A stretch of DNA of 50,411 bases, from assembly GCF_004684805.1 (NCBI RefSeq), contig NZ_SRID01000007.1:1-50411 (forward strand), given 5' to 3'. Below, one piece after another: positions 10,401 to 19,647 of the stretch. Made by a program: the position numbers and the translations under genes. The notes under the pieces were generated by a model. It was given only the letters and a program-made list of their open reading frames with translations, was not told the DNA's origin and made no database searches. The DNA is from Streptomyces palmae. Lineage in GTDB: Bacteria > Actinomycetota > Actinomycetes > Streptomycetales > Streptomycetaceae. Within the stretch, counting starts at the first letter, position 1. Each line of letters opens with the position of its first letter.

Positions 10401-12919
10401 CTGCGCCGCGGTTCGTCGAGGCGACGGCCCTGTTCGCGCTCGGCCCCGAGCAGACCAGCTTCGAGGACCTCGAACTGAGCGCCGATGACGCGGTCGTGGA
10501 GGTCAGGCAGGTCAAGCCGCGCGGAAGGGCCCAAACCACCGCGCCGAAGCCGAAGACCGCCGAGCGCCGGTCGATCGTTCCGCTCAAGGACCTGGACGAC
10601 TGGCTGGAGTTCCTGGAGGCCATGCTGGGCACGGCCGACGTGCCCGAGGGCACCCTCATCGACAGCTTCAGGGACCTCGACGCGCTCAAGGACTTCGAGG
10701 AGACGCTGCCCGCCTTCATGGGAATGGACGCGGGCAACCCGGAGGACCGCTTCCCCTGGCTCCGCGAGGTCCACGACATCGCGCAGGACCAGGGCTTCCT
10801 CCACTGGGAGCTGGAGTTCGCCCTCGTCTTCGCCCGGGATGGCGGGTTCGACCTCCAGGTGGGCAATCCGCCCTGGGTGCGGCCGCGGTGGAACGAGTCG
10901 GCCGTGCTGGCGGAGCACGAGCCGTGGTTCGAGCTCACGGACAAGGCGTCGGCGGATGAGAAGGACCGTCGACGCCGGAAGGTCCTGGAGTCCGGGAAGG
11001 CTCACGCATACGTGGTCGGCGAGCTCACGAACACTGCGGCACAGGTCGCCGTGCTGGGCTCACCGCAGATGTATCCGCTCCTGACGGGAACCCAGCCGGA
11101 CCTGTACCGGGCGTTCATGACCCAGGTCTGGGCGCACACTTCGGCGGACGGAACCGCTGGAATGGTGCATCCTGATACGCACTTCACGGGGGACAAGGAG
11201 GGTGCCCTCCGGGAGGCGGCGTACCGGCGGCTTCGCATTCACGGCGACTTCGTGAACGCCGGGCAGCGGTTCTTCCCACGGCCTGTCGGTGATACCGCCC
11301 ACTTTGGTGTACACGTCTACGGCCGACCCGGGCAGATCGGCTTCGACCATCTTTCGTGGCTCGTCTCCGTGGACGCCCTATGCCAGTCCACCGAGCATGA
11401 TGGTTCGGGCGAGGTACCAGGGATCCGGTACCGCAACGGCGAGTTCGACGAGCGACCGCACCTGGCTCGTGTCGTCCGTGTGGACGAGCAGCTCCTCTCC
11501 GTTTGGCAGCGTCTACTGGATGAAGCTGACCGACCCGTCGAGCAAGCCCGGCTGCTGTTCCCTGTGAGCACGGCGGAAGCCTCGGCAATCGAGGCTCTGG
11601 CGGACTATCCACTACGGCTAGGCGATCTACAGCCGCAGATCTCGCCGGGCTACCACGAGAGCGGCGCGAAGAGGGACAACCTGATCGACTACAACCGCCC
11701 CAACCCTGCCACGGGGCGAGAGTTCGAACCGGACCGTTGGCGTCACGTGATCCTCAAGGGCACCCAGATCAGTGTCGCCACCCCCGTATTCAAACGCTAC
11801 GACGCCAACAGCAACGATCCGTATGGCGCTGATCTTGTAGCGCTGCCAGCAGACTTCGTGCCCGATACCGAGTACGTACGAGCCGAGGGAGCTGGGCAGA
11901 AATATTTGAATGCCCAGGATCGTTGGATCGATTACCGTGCCCTCGCGCGCCTGCGTTCGAATGAGAAGGCAGTCACCCGGGCCCGTTCCCAAGCCGCATT
12001 GGCGGACAAAGCGGCGGAACACGAAGCCGATCCCTCAAAGATTGACGCTCTACTCGTTGAGCGGGCGCGACGGCGATACGTGGTTTTCCCGCGCCTGACG
12101 TGGCGCTGCATGGTCGCTCCGAACACCGAACGGGCGCTGTATGGGGCCCTCGTCCCACCAGGCACGGCACATGTCCATGCCCTTCATAGCCTGGCGATGC
12201 CTCAACTGAAGCAGACGGCGCTGGTTGCCGGCTTCTGGGCCTCCCTGCCCTTGGACTACTTCCTGCGTGCAACTGGACGTACCAACCTCATGGTCACTTC
12301 GGCCAAGGCCATGCCAGCACCTGCGATGCAGCACCCTCTCGCCCCCACCCTTCTCCTCCGTACCCTCCGCCTCAACTGCCTCACCAACGCCTACGCCGAC
12401 CTCTGGGCCGAGCTCTACGACCCCACCTGGCCGGCGTATGAGCCCTGGGCCTGTGACTGGCCCGGGCTTCAGCCGCTCCACGAGGTCACCCCGGACTGGC
12501 GCCCCGAGACCCCGCTCCGCACCGAGCGGGCCCGCCGGTCTGCGCTGGTCGAGATCGACGCGCTGGTGGCCGTCTGGCTCGGCATGGACGCCGACGCGCT
12601 CATCGCCGCGTACCGGGGACGCTTCCCCGTGCTGCAGAAGTACGAGTCCGTGACCTGGTTCGACGCCGAGGGCTGGAAGATCGCGGGGAATGCCCGCACG
12701 ATCGGGCAGCGGCAGACGAAGGAGAGCTGGGCGCAGTTCGAGGCGTACCGGGCCGACCCCGTCAACGAGCCCGTGCCGGAGGGGTATACCGCCCCCTTCC
12801 ACAAGGCTGACCGCGAGGCGGAGATGCGGGCCGCGCACGCCGTCTTCCAAAGGCGGCTCGATGAGGCCGTCGCCCGTGGGGAGTGGGATCCGGTGAAGCA
12901 GGAGGTGCCGAAGCCGTGA
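7469..12919 (+). CDS. Very large Eco57I/DrmMI-like N6-adenine DNA methyltransferase (possibly with nuclease-like N-terminus)
   Basis: The 1816-aa protein has methyltransferase motif I as CEPALGSGAFL (about residue 637), an acidic motif YGVDLNATGVELAE (about 692) and catalytic motif IV as GNPPW (about 1132), the N6-adenine type. The first 450 or so residues resemble the N-terminal, sometimes nuclease-bearing, part of Eco57I/PglX-like enzymes (RFVLLLCGGVLVLADR near 195), but I cannot point to a nuclease active site. The roughly 600 residues after motif IV should hold target recognition. In that part, nucleotides about 11050-12330, the usual G/C third-position bias is clearly weaker. The expected job is to mark host DNA so the partner helicases and nuclease spare it, as DrmMI does. 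It overlaps both neighbours by 4 bp. Confidence 0.86.
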   Translation: MTTDFDSFSNRGEYFAAHYFAEQLGTDLKKGLFTSWAVREGDDNDPRRTPRELVRSLRGAYLSEEMRGYFAEAAVRDAGDEFRPNTHNNSEWRKRLTEWHGTVLRALGFEATPTEITVHRAGRDNSLTAAYHGHGIVALDCGWAADNDAALDAAGPGRLLHPLRVSASEAYETGPALASWLFQSELGEAGGPRPRFVLLLCGGVLVLADRQSWNEGRYLAANLDAALERNDRTQLGELATIAALFSLDMLRPGENDRSRAIDALLKSSSANAAGVSGELRHGLQRSVEIIANEVLARMSEPENDVTPADVESPKIPFARELTRESLRYLYRILFLLYAEARPELGILPADDGSYEAGYSMARLRELVERDEELVEEEARNGFHLHESLDVLFNKVNFGHRPYGTEADDDQPGDDTETRRAKAARRSEDRGLRFEPLRSELFEPGSIRLIGRNVLDPRSDEDTAPRWLDLRLRNAALHEVLRLLTMKRGRRGERGGFISYRNLGINQLGAVYEGLMSYTGIIAEEELCEVAKGGDPEKGSWLIPSHKQDQYPDNTLVHYGEDDARKGLRGVKKYEQGSFVYRLAGRDRETSASYYTPESLTQVTVELTLKHRLDQERDADGKAVKTRASELLTYKICEPALGSGAFLNEAINQVAEEYLRRRQDELGTSIPTADALTEKQKAKAYIALHNAYGVDLNATGVELAEVSLWLNTMHPGMRAPWFGLHLRRGNSLIGARRAVYAADDVTGKEWLKAKSALTPTPLPFLKDGEPQPLPQDAVHQFLLPSPGWAAVTGSKEAKELAREGVGQLAAWKKGILQRPKRGKAGRSKKEPVSQFTQLRDAARRVEFLWSLVVKRMELSEQAIARRIEVWGADPTDPEYAFLHRPDQAAPKEQVLEDLFNAADTPYWRLKKVMDAWCALWFWPVDKAGLLDGTAGEYAAGPRVTEADSLSRLLDGVPLLAEPPAHPGDPEPAAVPAPTPAPRFVEATALFALGPEQTSFEDLELSADDAVVEVRQVKPRGRAQTTAPKPKTAERRSIVPLKDLDDWLEFLEAMLGTADVPEGTLIDSFRDLDALKDFEETLPAFMGMDAGNPEDRFPWLREVHDIAQDQGFLHWELEFALVFARDGGFDLQVGNPPWVRPRWNESAVLAEHEPWFELTDKASADEKDRRRRKVLESGKAHAYVVGELTNTAAQVAVLGSPQMYPLLTGTQPDLYRAFMTQVWAHTSADGTAGMVHPDTHFTGDKEGALREAAYRRLRIHGDFVNAGQRFFPRPVGDTAHFGVHVYGRPGQIGFDHLSWLVSVDALCQSTEHDGSGEVPGIRYRNGEFDERPHLARVVRVDEQLLSVWQRLLDEADRPVEQARLLFPVSTAEASAIEALADYPLRLGDLQPQISPGYHESGAKRDNLIDYNRPNPATGREFEPDRWRHVILKGTQISVATPVFKRYDANSNDPYGADLVALPADFVPDTEYVRAEGAGQKYLNAQDRWIDYRALARLRSNEKAVTRARSQAALADKAAEHEADPSKIDALLVERARRRYVVFPRLTWRCMVAPNTERALYGALVPPGTAHVHALHSLAMPQLKQTALVAGFWASLPLDYFLRATGRTNLMVTSAKAMPAPAMQHPLAPTLLLRTLRLNCLTNAYADLWAELYDPTWPAYEPWACDWPGLQPLHEVTPDWRPETPLRTERARRSALVEIDALVAVWLGMDADALIAAYRGRFPVLQKYESVTWFDAEGWKIAGNARTIGQRQTKESWAQFEAYRADPVNEPVPEGYTAPFHKADREAEMRAAHAVFQRRLDEAVARGEWDPVKQEVPKP

Positions 12920-15900
12920 GGCCGACGCTTCAGGCGCGGGGGCTCAAGGAGAGCCTGCTGCAGTATCTGTCGACGACATACGCGCTCACCGACGAGGGCG
13001 CGCGTCACGCACTCCACCAGTTCCTCGGGGACGAGACGTCGGGGATGTTCCGTGGCCCGTATCTGCGGATCCGGACACCGTTCACCGTGGCCGGTGAGGA
13101 GTGGCGCAAGCATCTGGAGTGGCAGCGGGAGGGCTTCCGCCCATACGCGCACCAGGCGCTCGCGTTCGCGCGGTTGAGCTCGGCGCACGGCCACACCCCG
13201 CAGCCGACGCTGGTCACCACGGGTACCGGGTCCGGTAAGACGGAGTCCTTCCTGTACCCCGTGCTGGACCACTGCCGCCGGGAGCGGGCCGCGGGCAGGA
13301 CCGGGGTGAAGGCGGTCTTCCTCTACCCGATGAACGCCCTCGCCACCGACCAGGCGCAGCGCGTCAATGAGCTGCTCATGGAGAACGCCGAGCTGGGGAA
13401 GTTGTCGGCCGGTCTCTACATCGGTGAGCGGGCGGCTACGCAGTACGAGAAGGTGCGGACGCGGCGTTCGGACATGCAGCTGTCCCCGCCGGACATCCTG
13501 ATAACGAACTACAAGATGCTGGACCTGCTGCTCCAGCGCGCGGACGACGCTCCCCTGTGGCGGGAGTCGGACATCCGCTACGTCGTCGTGGACGAGTTCC
13601 ACACCTACGACGGCGCGCAGGGCACGGATGTCGGGATGCTGCTGCGCCGGCTCGCCGCGGCTGTGGGGGCGGCCGAGGAAGGCCGCCCGCTGGGGAAGAT
13701 CTGCCCGGTGGCCACATCGGCGACGCTCGCCTCCGGCACGGACGAGGACGGCACGGCACAGCTTCTGGAGGTGGCCACCCACGTCTTCGGCACGGAGTTC
13801 ACCAAGGACTCCCTCATCGGGGAGAACCGGCTCACGGTCGAGGCGTTCATCCCGCTCGGCGAGGTGGCCATGCAGCCGATGCCGACACCCGACGAACTGC
13901 TGGCACTGCCCGATCCGGCGACCGGCGACGAGGCGCTGCTGGATCTGATCGAGAAGGTGACGGACGTCCGGGACCTCGATCCCTTCGTGCTCGGCGGGAA
14001 CCTCAAGCGGCATCTGTTCACCCGCGCGGTGATGCAGGCCCTCGACGGCGGGGTGAAGACCAGTGCCGAGGTCCTGGATGTGATGTGGCGGGCGGGCGCG
14101 GCCGGCTGGTCCGAGGCGGTGGCGCGGCAGCCGGAGAAGGCGGCCGAGGCGCTGGCGCGGTTCGTCGCGCTGCTGTCGTACGCCCGGGATCCGCAGTCCT
14201 CCCCCGCCGAGCCACGGCCCTTCGTACACGTCGAGGTGCACCAGTGGGCGCGTTCGGTGTCGCGACTGCTGCGCGGCGTGCTGCCGTGGCCGAAGGCCGA
14301 GTTCCGCTGGGACATGGCCGGTACGGCCGATGCCGGGGCGGCTGACGGCGGCCGTACGGCGCCGGTGACGACGGCGACGTCCGGGCAGAGCGCCAACCTG
14401 TTCCTGCCGGCGATCTACTGCCGCGACTGCGGGCGGTCGGGCTGGGCGGTGTTCTCGCCGGAGAGCGATGACCACGACGTCCAGTTCGACACGTACAAGA
14501 TCCGACGGGCCTCGCTCGGCCAGGACAAGGCCCGGGTGCGGAACCTGATCGCCGCGACGGACCGGCAGGCCCGGGAGGGTTCCGGGACCGCTCCGCTCGC
14601 GGCGCCCGGCGGCAGGGGAGTCTCGGCGGCGTCGCAGGGCGCGGGCGGGGTACTGATGGTGCTGGACGGCACCCGCAAGCGGCTGCGGCTGCCCGATCCG
14701 CTGAACGACTACGACCGGGAGACGAAGGAACCTCGGCTCACAGCCCGTGACTCGGCGTTCGTGCTGGTGAACTTCGGGGAGACGGCCAACACCGCGGCCA
14801 GGGAGGACTGGTGTCCCGCGTGCGGTGAGCGCAACGCGATCCGCTTCCTCGGTACCGGGGCCGCCGCGATGGCCGCGGCGTCCATCACGCAGTTGTTCAC
14901 CGGTGGGGAGCTCGACCAGGAGCTGCACGAGGACAAGACGCTGATGTTCAACGACTCGGTGCAGGACGCCGCGCACCGGGCAGGGTTCGTCGCCAACCGC
15001 TCGTACACCTTCTCACTCCGTGCTCTCCTCGCCGATCACCTGCGGCACGATGCGCCCACCGCGCTGAACGACCTGATCGCGGATGTCGTCGAAGCCACGA
15101 CGGACAAGGACACGCTGTCCGCGGTGGTGCCACCGGACCTCCACGGGTTCAAGGGCGTGGACCGGTTGCTGTCCGGGCAGGGGCGCGGTGGAGACCTGAG
15201 GACCTGGCGGTTGATCGGTCAGCGGCTGGCGTTCGAGGCACTGATGGAGTTCGGCTTCCGGTCCCGCAACGGCCGCACGCTGGAGCTGACCCGGACCGCT
15301 GCGGCACACGTTCGCATCCCCGCTCCTGAAGCCGTGGTCTCGCTGGTCAGGCAGCTCCATGAAGAGTGCGTGCGGGACGGCCTGCCGCTGGTGGCACAGG
15401 ACGACGCCCGCTATCTGGCCTTTGTGCGCGTCTTCCTGGAGCGGTTGCGCACCCGGGGGGCGGTCGCGCACCAGTGGTTGGACAGATACATCGACGAGTC
15501 CGGGACCAGCCGGTACTTCGTCTGGGGCAAGCGGGCCCCGGGCATGCGGGCGTTCCCCAAGGGGATCGCCGCCCCCGTGTTCCTTCTCGGGCAGCCCAAG
15601 AACGGCAGCGAGTTCGACTTCGCGACCGGTCGTCTGTCCTGGTACGAGCGGTGGGCCGGGCGATGCCTGGACCTGCCGCGCGAGCGTGCGCCCGAGCTGT
15701 GGAGCCGGCTGCTGCCCGAGCTGGCTTCCATGGGGCTGCTGTCGGTGCGCACCCCCAACGACACCTCGGTGCGGGTGTACGGGCTCAAGCCCGGAAACAT
15801 CGAGGCCCGGCTGCTCGACGACGAGCAGGTGCGGGTCTCGTACGTGCGGTGTCCGGTCTGCTTCTGGGAGCATACGGTCCACCCTTCTCTGCTGGACCAG

Positions 15901-18900
15901 TGGCGCGATCAGCCCTGCCCGTCCTACCGGTGCCGCCAGGGTCGGCTGATGGCCGGCGACCGGCTCGGGGGTCTGGGGATACACCACCGCGACCGCGACT
16001 ACCGGGACGACTACTACCGCCGGCTCTACCTCGGCGCGGGCACCTATCAGGTGGTCACCGCCGAGCACACCGGAATGCTGACGCGGCATCAGCGGGAGGA
16101 GGTCGAGGAGGCGTTCAAGCGCGGCGGCGGGTTCAAGGACCCCAATGTCCTGTCGTGCACGCCGACGCTGGAGATGGGTATCGACATCGGCGACCTGTCC
16201 GCCGTCGTGCTGGCCGCGCTGCCGCGCCGACCCGCCTCCTACGTACAGCAGGTGGGCCGCGCCGGCCGCCGTACGGGCAATGCCTTCCTGCTGACCATTC
16301 CCGACCGGCGGCGCCGTGACCTGTACTTCCTTGAGCGGCCCAAGGACCTCATCGCGGGCACGATCGTGCCGCCCGGATGCTATCTGTCGGCCGTCGAGAT
16401 CCTGCGGCGCCAGTACCTGGCGCACCTGCTGGACCTCGCCGCGGCGGGACGCCTGGTACGGGCGGACGGCATCGTGCTGCGTGCGCTGCCGCGCAAGGCG
16501 CCCCGCCTGTTCGGCCCGTCCGGTTATCTGACCGATCTGGTGGAGTTGGCCCTGGACCAGGGCGAGGAGCTGGTCCAGGGGTTCCTGCGGCTGTTCCCGA
16601 CCGGTGTGAGCGAGCAGGCCGAGGCCGACCTGGTGGAGTACGCCGCGCATGGCCTGCGCGGCGCCGTGGAGCGGGCGGAACGCGAGTGGCGACGTGCCGG
16701 GGACGCCCTGCGGGCGCGGCTGCGTGAGATCGACGAGGCCCATGGCGAGCTGCACGACAGCGATCCCGACCAGGCCCGCCAGAAGGCGGAGCTGGACGCC
16801 GAGCGGCGCGGGGTGGGCAGGCAGCTGCTGCACCTGGGCGACACCTCGGCGCAGAGCGCTCTGTGCGACCTGGGCCTGCTTCCGAACTACGCCCTCATCG
16901 ACTCGACGACGACCCTGTCGGCGACGCTGTACGGCGAGGACGGCATCGACCCGAGGACCGGCAAGGTGGTGTACACGTCCGAGACCCTCTCCTACGAGCG
17001 GCCCCGCCGCCTCGCGATCCAGGAGCTGGCGCCGGGCAACACCTTCTACGTCAACGGCTTCCGGCACGAGGTCACCGGCCTGGAGCTGTCGACGGGCGGC
17101 CACCAGGAGTGGCGCACCTGGCGGGTGTGCCCGGGGTGCGGGTATGTGCGCACCGAGGACGCCGCCGACGATCGCTCGCCGTGCCCCCGCTGCGGGACGA
17201 GTCATATCGCCGACGACGGCTCCTGCCTGTTCCAGGTCGTGGAGCCGGCCACCGTGACCTCGCGGGACAAGCGGGAGGACGCCCGGATCCGCGACGACAA
17301 GGACGACCGTGATCGGCGGTCGTACACCGTGGTGGACGCGGTGGACATCCCTGTCGGGGAGATCGAGCCGGGCAAGTCCTGGCGGCATGACCGCGAGACC
17401 TTCGGCGTGGACTACTGCCGCACGGCGGTGATCCGCCGGATCAACGTCGGCCCGGTCCGCTACGACGCTCCCGCCCGCGACGACTTCGCCGGCCAGCTGG
17501 TGCGGCTCAACCCGTTCCATGTGTGCACCGCCTGCGGCGCCGCGAGCGCGGACGGCCGTCCGGTCTTCGACCACGACGCCGACGCCCTGGAATCGGCGGC
17601 GGCCCGTGCCCCGCAGCTCAAACACCACCGTCCGTGGTGCCCGCTGCGCCGGGGCAAGAAGGCCGGCGTCACCCAGGAGCCGGTGCTGCTCGCCCATCAG
17701 CTGCGGACCGAGGCCCTGCGCATCCTCATACCGGCCGCCACCGCCGACGTGGACGCGCGGGTGCACTCCTTCCGGGCAGCGCTGCGGCTCGGCGTCGACC
17801 TGCACTTCGGCGGCGACCCGCAACACCTGGACACCACGGTGGCCTCGATGCCGGATGCGGACAGCGGCGCGCGCCGCTGGTTCCTGGTGCTCTTCGACTC
17901 TCTGCCGGGCGGTACCGGGTACCTGGACCGGCTCACCGACCACCATGCCTTCCGGGACACTCTCACTCGCGCGTACGAACAGCTCAAGGAATGTCCGTGC
18001 GCGGAAGAGCAGCGGCGTGCCTGCCACCGCTGCCTGCACCGGTACACCCCCGAGCAGTACCAGGACGCCGTCTCCCGGCAGGCGGCCGTCAACATGCTGG
18101 AGTCGCTGCTGTTCAAGGGGGAGGGTGAGGACGGCTGGAACATCAGCGAGGTGGCGCACACCGGGCTGGTCGGGCTGGACGCCCAGGTCGAATCCGACCT
18201 GGAGGCCCGGTTCCTGAACGCGCTGCGGGGCTGGGTGAAGGTCACCGAGGACGCGGCGCTGGAGGAGGACGGCCATGCCAGCGGCCATCTGCGGTTCACT
18301 GACGGCTCGGGCGTGACGCACTGGAGGCTGACCGCCCAGCGGCAGCTCGAAGGCACTCGTACGGACTTCACCTTCACCCGCGTTGGCGGTCCGGTGCAGA
18401 GCGTCCACGTCTACCTGGAAGGCTTCCGCTTCCACGCCAGCCGGGAGCACAACCTCATAGCCAAGAACGCGACCCAGCGCACCCGGCTCCGCGCCGACGG
18501 AAAGATCGTCTTCCAGGTCACCTGGGCGGACATCGACCTGTTCGAACGGCGTCCAGGGTGTGCCAAGCCCGTGTGGCCGCCGTACCGGGGCACCGCCCAG
18601 GAGCAGGCCAAGGCGGCCTACGAGCAGTATGGCGGCAGCCGTGCCCGCTTCGGCGAAGCCGTCTTCGCCAACCCGATCGACACGCTCATCGCCTATCTGC
18701 GGGACCCTGATGCCAGCCGCTGGGCCCGCCGGGCCCGCGCTCTGGTCACCGGCCTCACCGCCGTGCCCGCCACGACCGCCGTGGCCGCCACCGGCAAACG
18801 CGGCGAGCTCGTCGCCACACTGCGCGAACAGCTCGCCGCCCTGGGAACCGGTCGGCGTCGCGACACGCCGGTCACGCCCGGCAGCGGCGGCATCGGTCAG

Positions 18901-19647
18901 GTCCATGTGTTCGGCACCCGGGACGAGCACGGCCTTCCCCTCGTGTTCGCGCTGGACGCCGCGGACCCGGACAATCTGAAATGGACGGCCCTGGCGGTCC
19001 TCGACGACAGCGACGCCGTCCTCGACACCGACGAGCACAAGCTGCGGTGGCGGTCCTGGCTGTACTGGACCAACATCACGCAGTTCCTGTCCCTGGCCGG
19101 CGGGGACGGAGTACAGCTCGCCGCCAGCAGGGCCGCGGACTTCGAGGTCGAGGTGCTGGCCGTCTGCGGTGGTCTGGGCGAACTCGACTCCCTCTCCGCC
19201 GCCCTCGCACCCGCGCTCACGCCCGCACCGGCCCTTCGGCCCGCGGCCCCGGAGCCGAGCGCCGACTCGCCGGCCGAATCCGCCCTGCGGCAGATCATCC
19301 GGGACGCGGTCTGGGACGAGGACATCCTGGAGATCCTGCGCGAGGACCCCGAGGAGGCACCGGATCTGCTCCGCCTCGCCGAGACACTCGCCGGGCACGG
19401 CAAGCAGGCCCCGGTCTTCGGCTTCGAGCTCGGCAGCAGCCGCTGGCAGGCGGACTTCGCCTGGCAGACTCCCGATCTCAAGATCGCCGTCGTCCCCGCC
19501 CACCAAGGCGAAGAGGACATCGAGGCCCAGCGGCGCGACGCCGCCTACGTCGAGGGCGGCTGGACGGTGCGTACCGCCGCCGCGTGGCTCGACCACCTCG
19601 ACTCCCTGCTCGAACAGCTCCCCGACACGGAAGGCACCTCCCGATGA
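12916..19647 (+). CDS. Giant DEAD/DEAH helicase with DUF1998 (MZB) zinc cluster and nuclease-like C-terminus (DrmA/DrmB- or DruE-like)
   Basis: The GTG at 12916 overlaps the methyltransferase stop as GTGA and gives 2243 aa. RecA1 has Walker A TGTGSGKTES (about residue 103), motif II VVDEFH (about 222) and SATLASG (about 268). RecA2 appears only near residue 1080 (TPTLEMGIDIGDLS, then QQVGRAGRRTG), leaving about 750 residues between the lobes with CxxC knuckles (YCRDCG, WCPACG, RCPVC). Further CxxC pairs (VCPGCG, CPRCG, VCTACG) precede a DUF1998/MZB region with FDSLPGGTGYL and a four-cysteine cluster (CPCAEE...CHRCLH, about 1695). Later segments (YLEGFRFHASREHN, VFQVTWADID) resemble a Vsr/PD-(D/E)XK fold with doubtful catalytic residues. 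The whole recalls DrmA plus DrmB in one chain, or DruE of Druantia. Confidence 0.85.
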   Translation: MRPTLQARGLKESLLQYLSTTYALTDEGARHALHQFLGDETSGMFRGPYLRIRTPFTVAGEEWRKHLEWQREGFRPYAHQALAFARLSSAHGHTPQPTLVTTGTGSGKTESFLYPVLDHCRRERAAGRTGVKAVFLYPMNALATDQAQRVNELLMENAELGKLSAGLYIGERAATQYEKVRTRRSDMQLSPPDILITNYKMLDLLLQRADDAPLWRESDIRYVVVDEFHTYDGAQGTDVGMLLRRLAAAVGAAEEGRPLGKICPVATSATLASGTDEDGTAQLLEVATHVFGTEFTKDSLIGENRLTVEAFIPLGEVAMQPMPTPDELLALPDPATGDEALLDLIEKVTDVRDLDPFVLGGNLKRHLFTRAVMQALDGGVKTSAEVLDVMWRAGAAGWSEAVARQPEKAAEALARFVALLSYARDPQSSPAEPRPFVHVEVHQWARSVSRLLRGVLPWPKAEFRWDMAGTADAGAADGGRTAPVTTATSGQSANLFLPAIYCRDCGRSGWAVFSPESDDHDVQFDTYKIRRASLGQDKARVRNLIAATDRQAREGSGTAPLAAPGGRGVSAASQGAGGVLMVLDGTRKRLRLPDPLNDYDRETKEPRLTARDSAFVLVNFGETANTAAREDWCPACGERNAIRFLGTGAAAMAAASITQLFTGGELDQELHEDKTLMFNDSVQDAAHRAGFVANRSYTFSLRALLADHLRHDAPTALNDLIADVVEATTDKDTLSAVVPPDLHGFKGVDRLLSGQGRGGDLRTWRLIGQRLAFEALMEFGFRSRNGRTLELTRTAAAHVRIPAPEAVVSLVRQLHEECVRDGLPLVAQDDARYLAFVRVFLERLRTRGAVAHQWLDRYIDESGTSRYFVWGKRAPGMRAFPKGIAAPVFLLGQPKNGSEFDFATGRLSWYERWAGRCLDLPRERAPELWSRLLPELASMGLLSVRTPNDTSVRVYGLKPGNIEARLLDDEQVRVSYVRCPVCFWEHTVHPSLLDQWRDQPCPSYRCRQGRLMAGDRLGGLGIHHRDRDYRDDYYRRLYLGAGTYQVVTAEHTGMLTRHQREEVEEAFKRGGGFKDPNVLSCTPTLEMGIDIGDLSAVVLAALPRRPASYVQQVGRAGRRTGNAFLLTIPDRRRRDLYFLERPKDLIAGTIVPPGCYLSAVEILRRQYLAHLLDLAAAGRLVRADGIVLRALPRKAPRLFGPSGYLTDLVELALDQGEELVQGFLRLFPTGVSEQAEADLVEYAAHGLRGAVERAEREWRRAGDALRARLREIDEAHGELHDSDPDQARQKAELDAERRGVGRQLLHLGDTSAQSALCDLGLLPNYALIDSTTTLSATLYGEDGIDPRTGKVVYTSETLSYERPRRLAIQELAPGNTFYVNGFRHEVTGLELSTGGHQEWRTWRVCPGCGYVRTEDAADDRSPCPRCGTSHIADDGSCLFQVVEPATVTSRDKREDARIRDDKDDRDRRSYTVVDAVDIPVGEIEPGKSWRHDRETFGVDYCRTAVIRRINVGPVRYDAPARDDFAGQLVRLNPFHVCTACGAASADGRPVFDHDADALESAAARAPQLKHHRPWCPLRRGKKAGVTQEPVLLAHQLRTEALRILIPAATADVDARVHSFRAALRLGVDLHFGGDPQHLDTTVASMPDADSGARRWFLVLFDSLPGGTGYLDRLTDHHAFRDTLTRAYEQLKECPCAEEQRRACHRCLHRYTPEQYQDAVSRQAAVNMLESLLFKGEGEDGWNISEVAHTGLVGLDAQVESDLEARFLNALRGWVKVTEDAALEEDGHASGHLRFTDGSGVTHWRLTAQRQLEGTRTDFTFTRVGGPVQSVHVYLEGFRFHASREHNLIAKNATQRTRLRADGKIVFQVTWADIDLFERRPGCAKPVWPPYRGTAQEQAKAAYEQYGGSRARFGEAVFANPIDTLIAYLRDPDASRWARRARALVTGLTAVPATTAVAATGKRGELVATLREQLAALGTGRRRDTPVTPGSGGIGQVHVFGTRDEHGLPLVFALDAADPDNLKWTALAVLDDSDAVLDTDEHKLRWRSWLYWTNITQFLSLAGGDGVQLAASRAADFEVEVLAVCGGLGELDSLSAALAPALTPAPALRPAAPEPSADSPAESALRQIIRDAVWDEDILEILREDPEEAPDLLRLAETLAGHGKQAPVFGFELGSSRWQADFAWQTPDLKIAVVPAHQGEEDIEAQRRDAAYVEGGWTVRTAAAWLDHLDSLLEQLPDTEGTSR

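Noticed and set aside
8003..11005. 1000-codon minus-strand frame opposite the methyltransferase gene
   Set aside because: Shadow of the coding strand; no domain is visible, and the plus strand carries all methyltransferase motifs.
15013..19596. 1527-codon minus-strand frame opposite the giant helicase gene
   Set aside because: Shadow frame; the Val/Gly/Leu/Gln-rich product has no recognisable motif.
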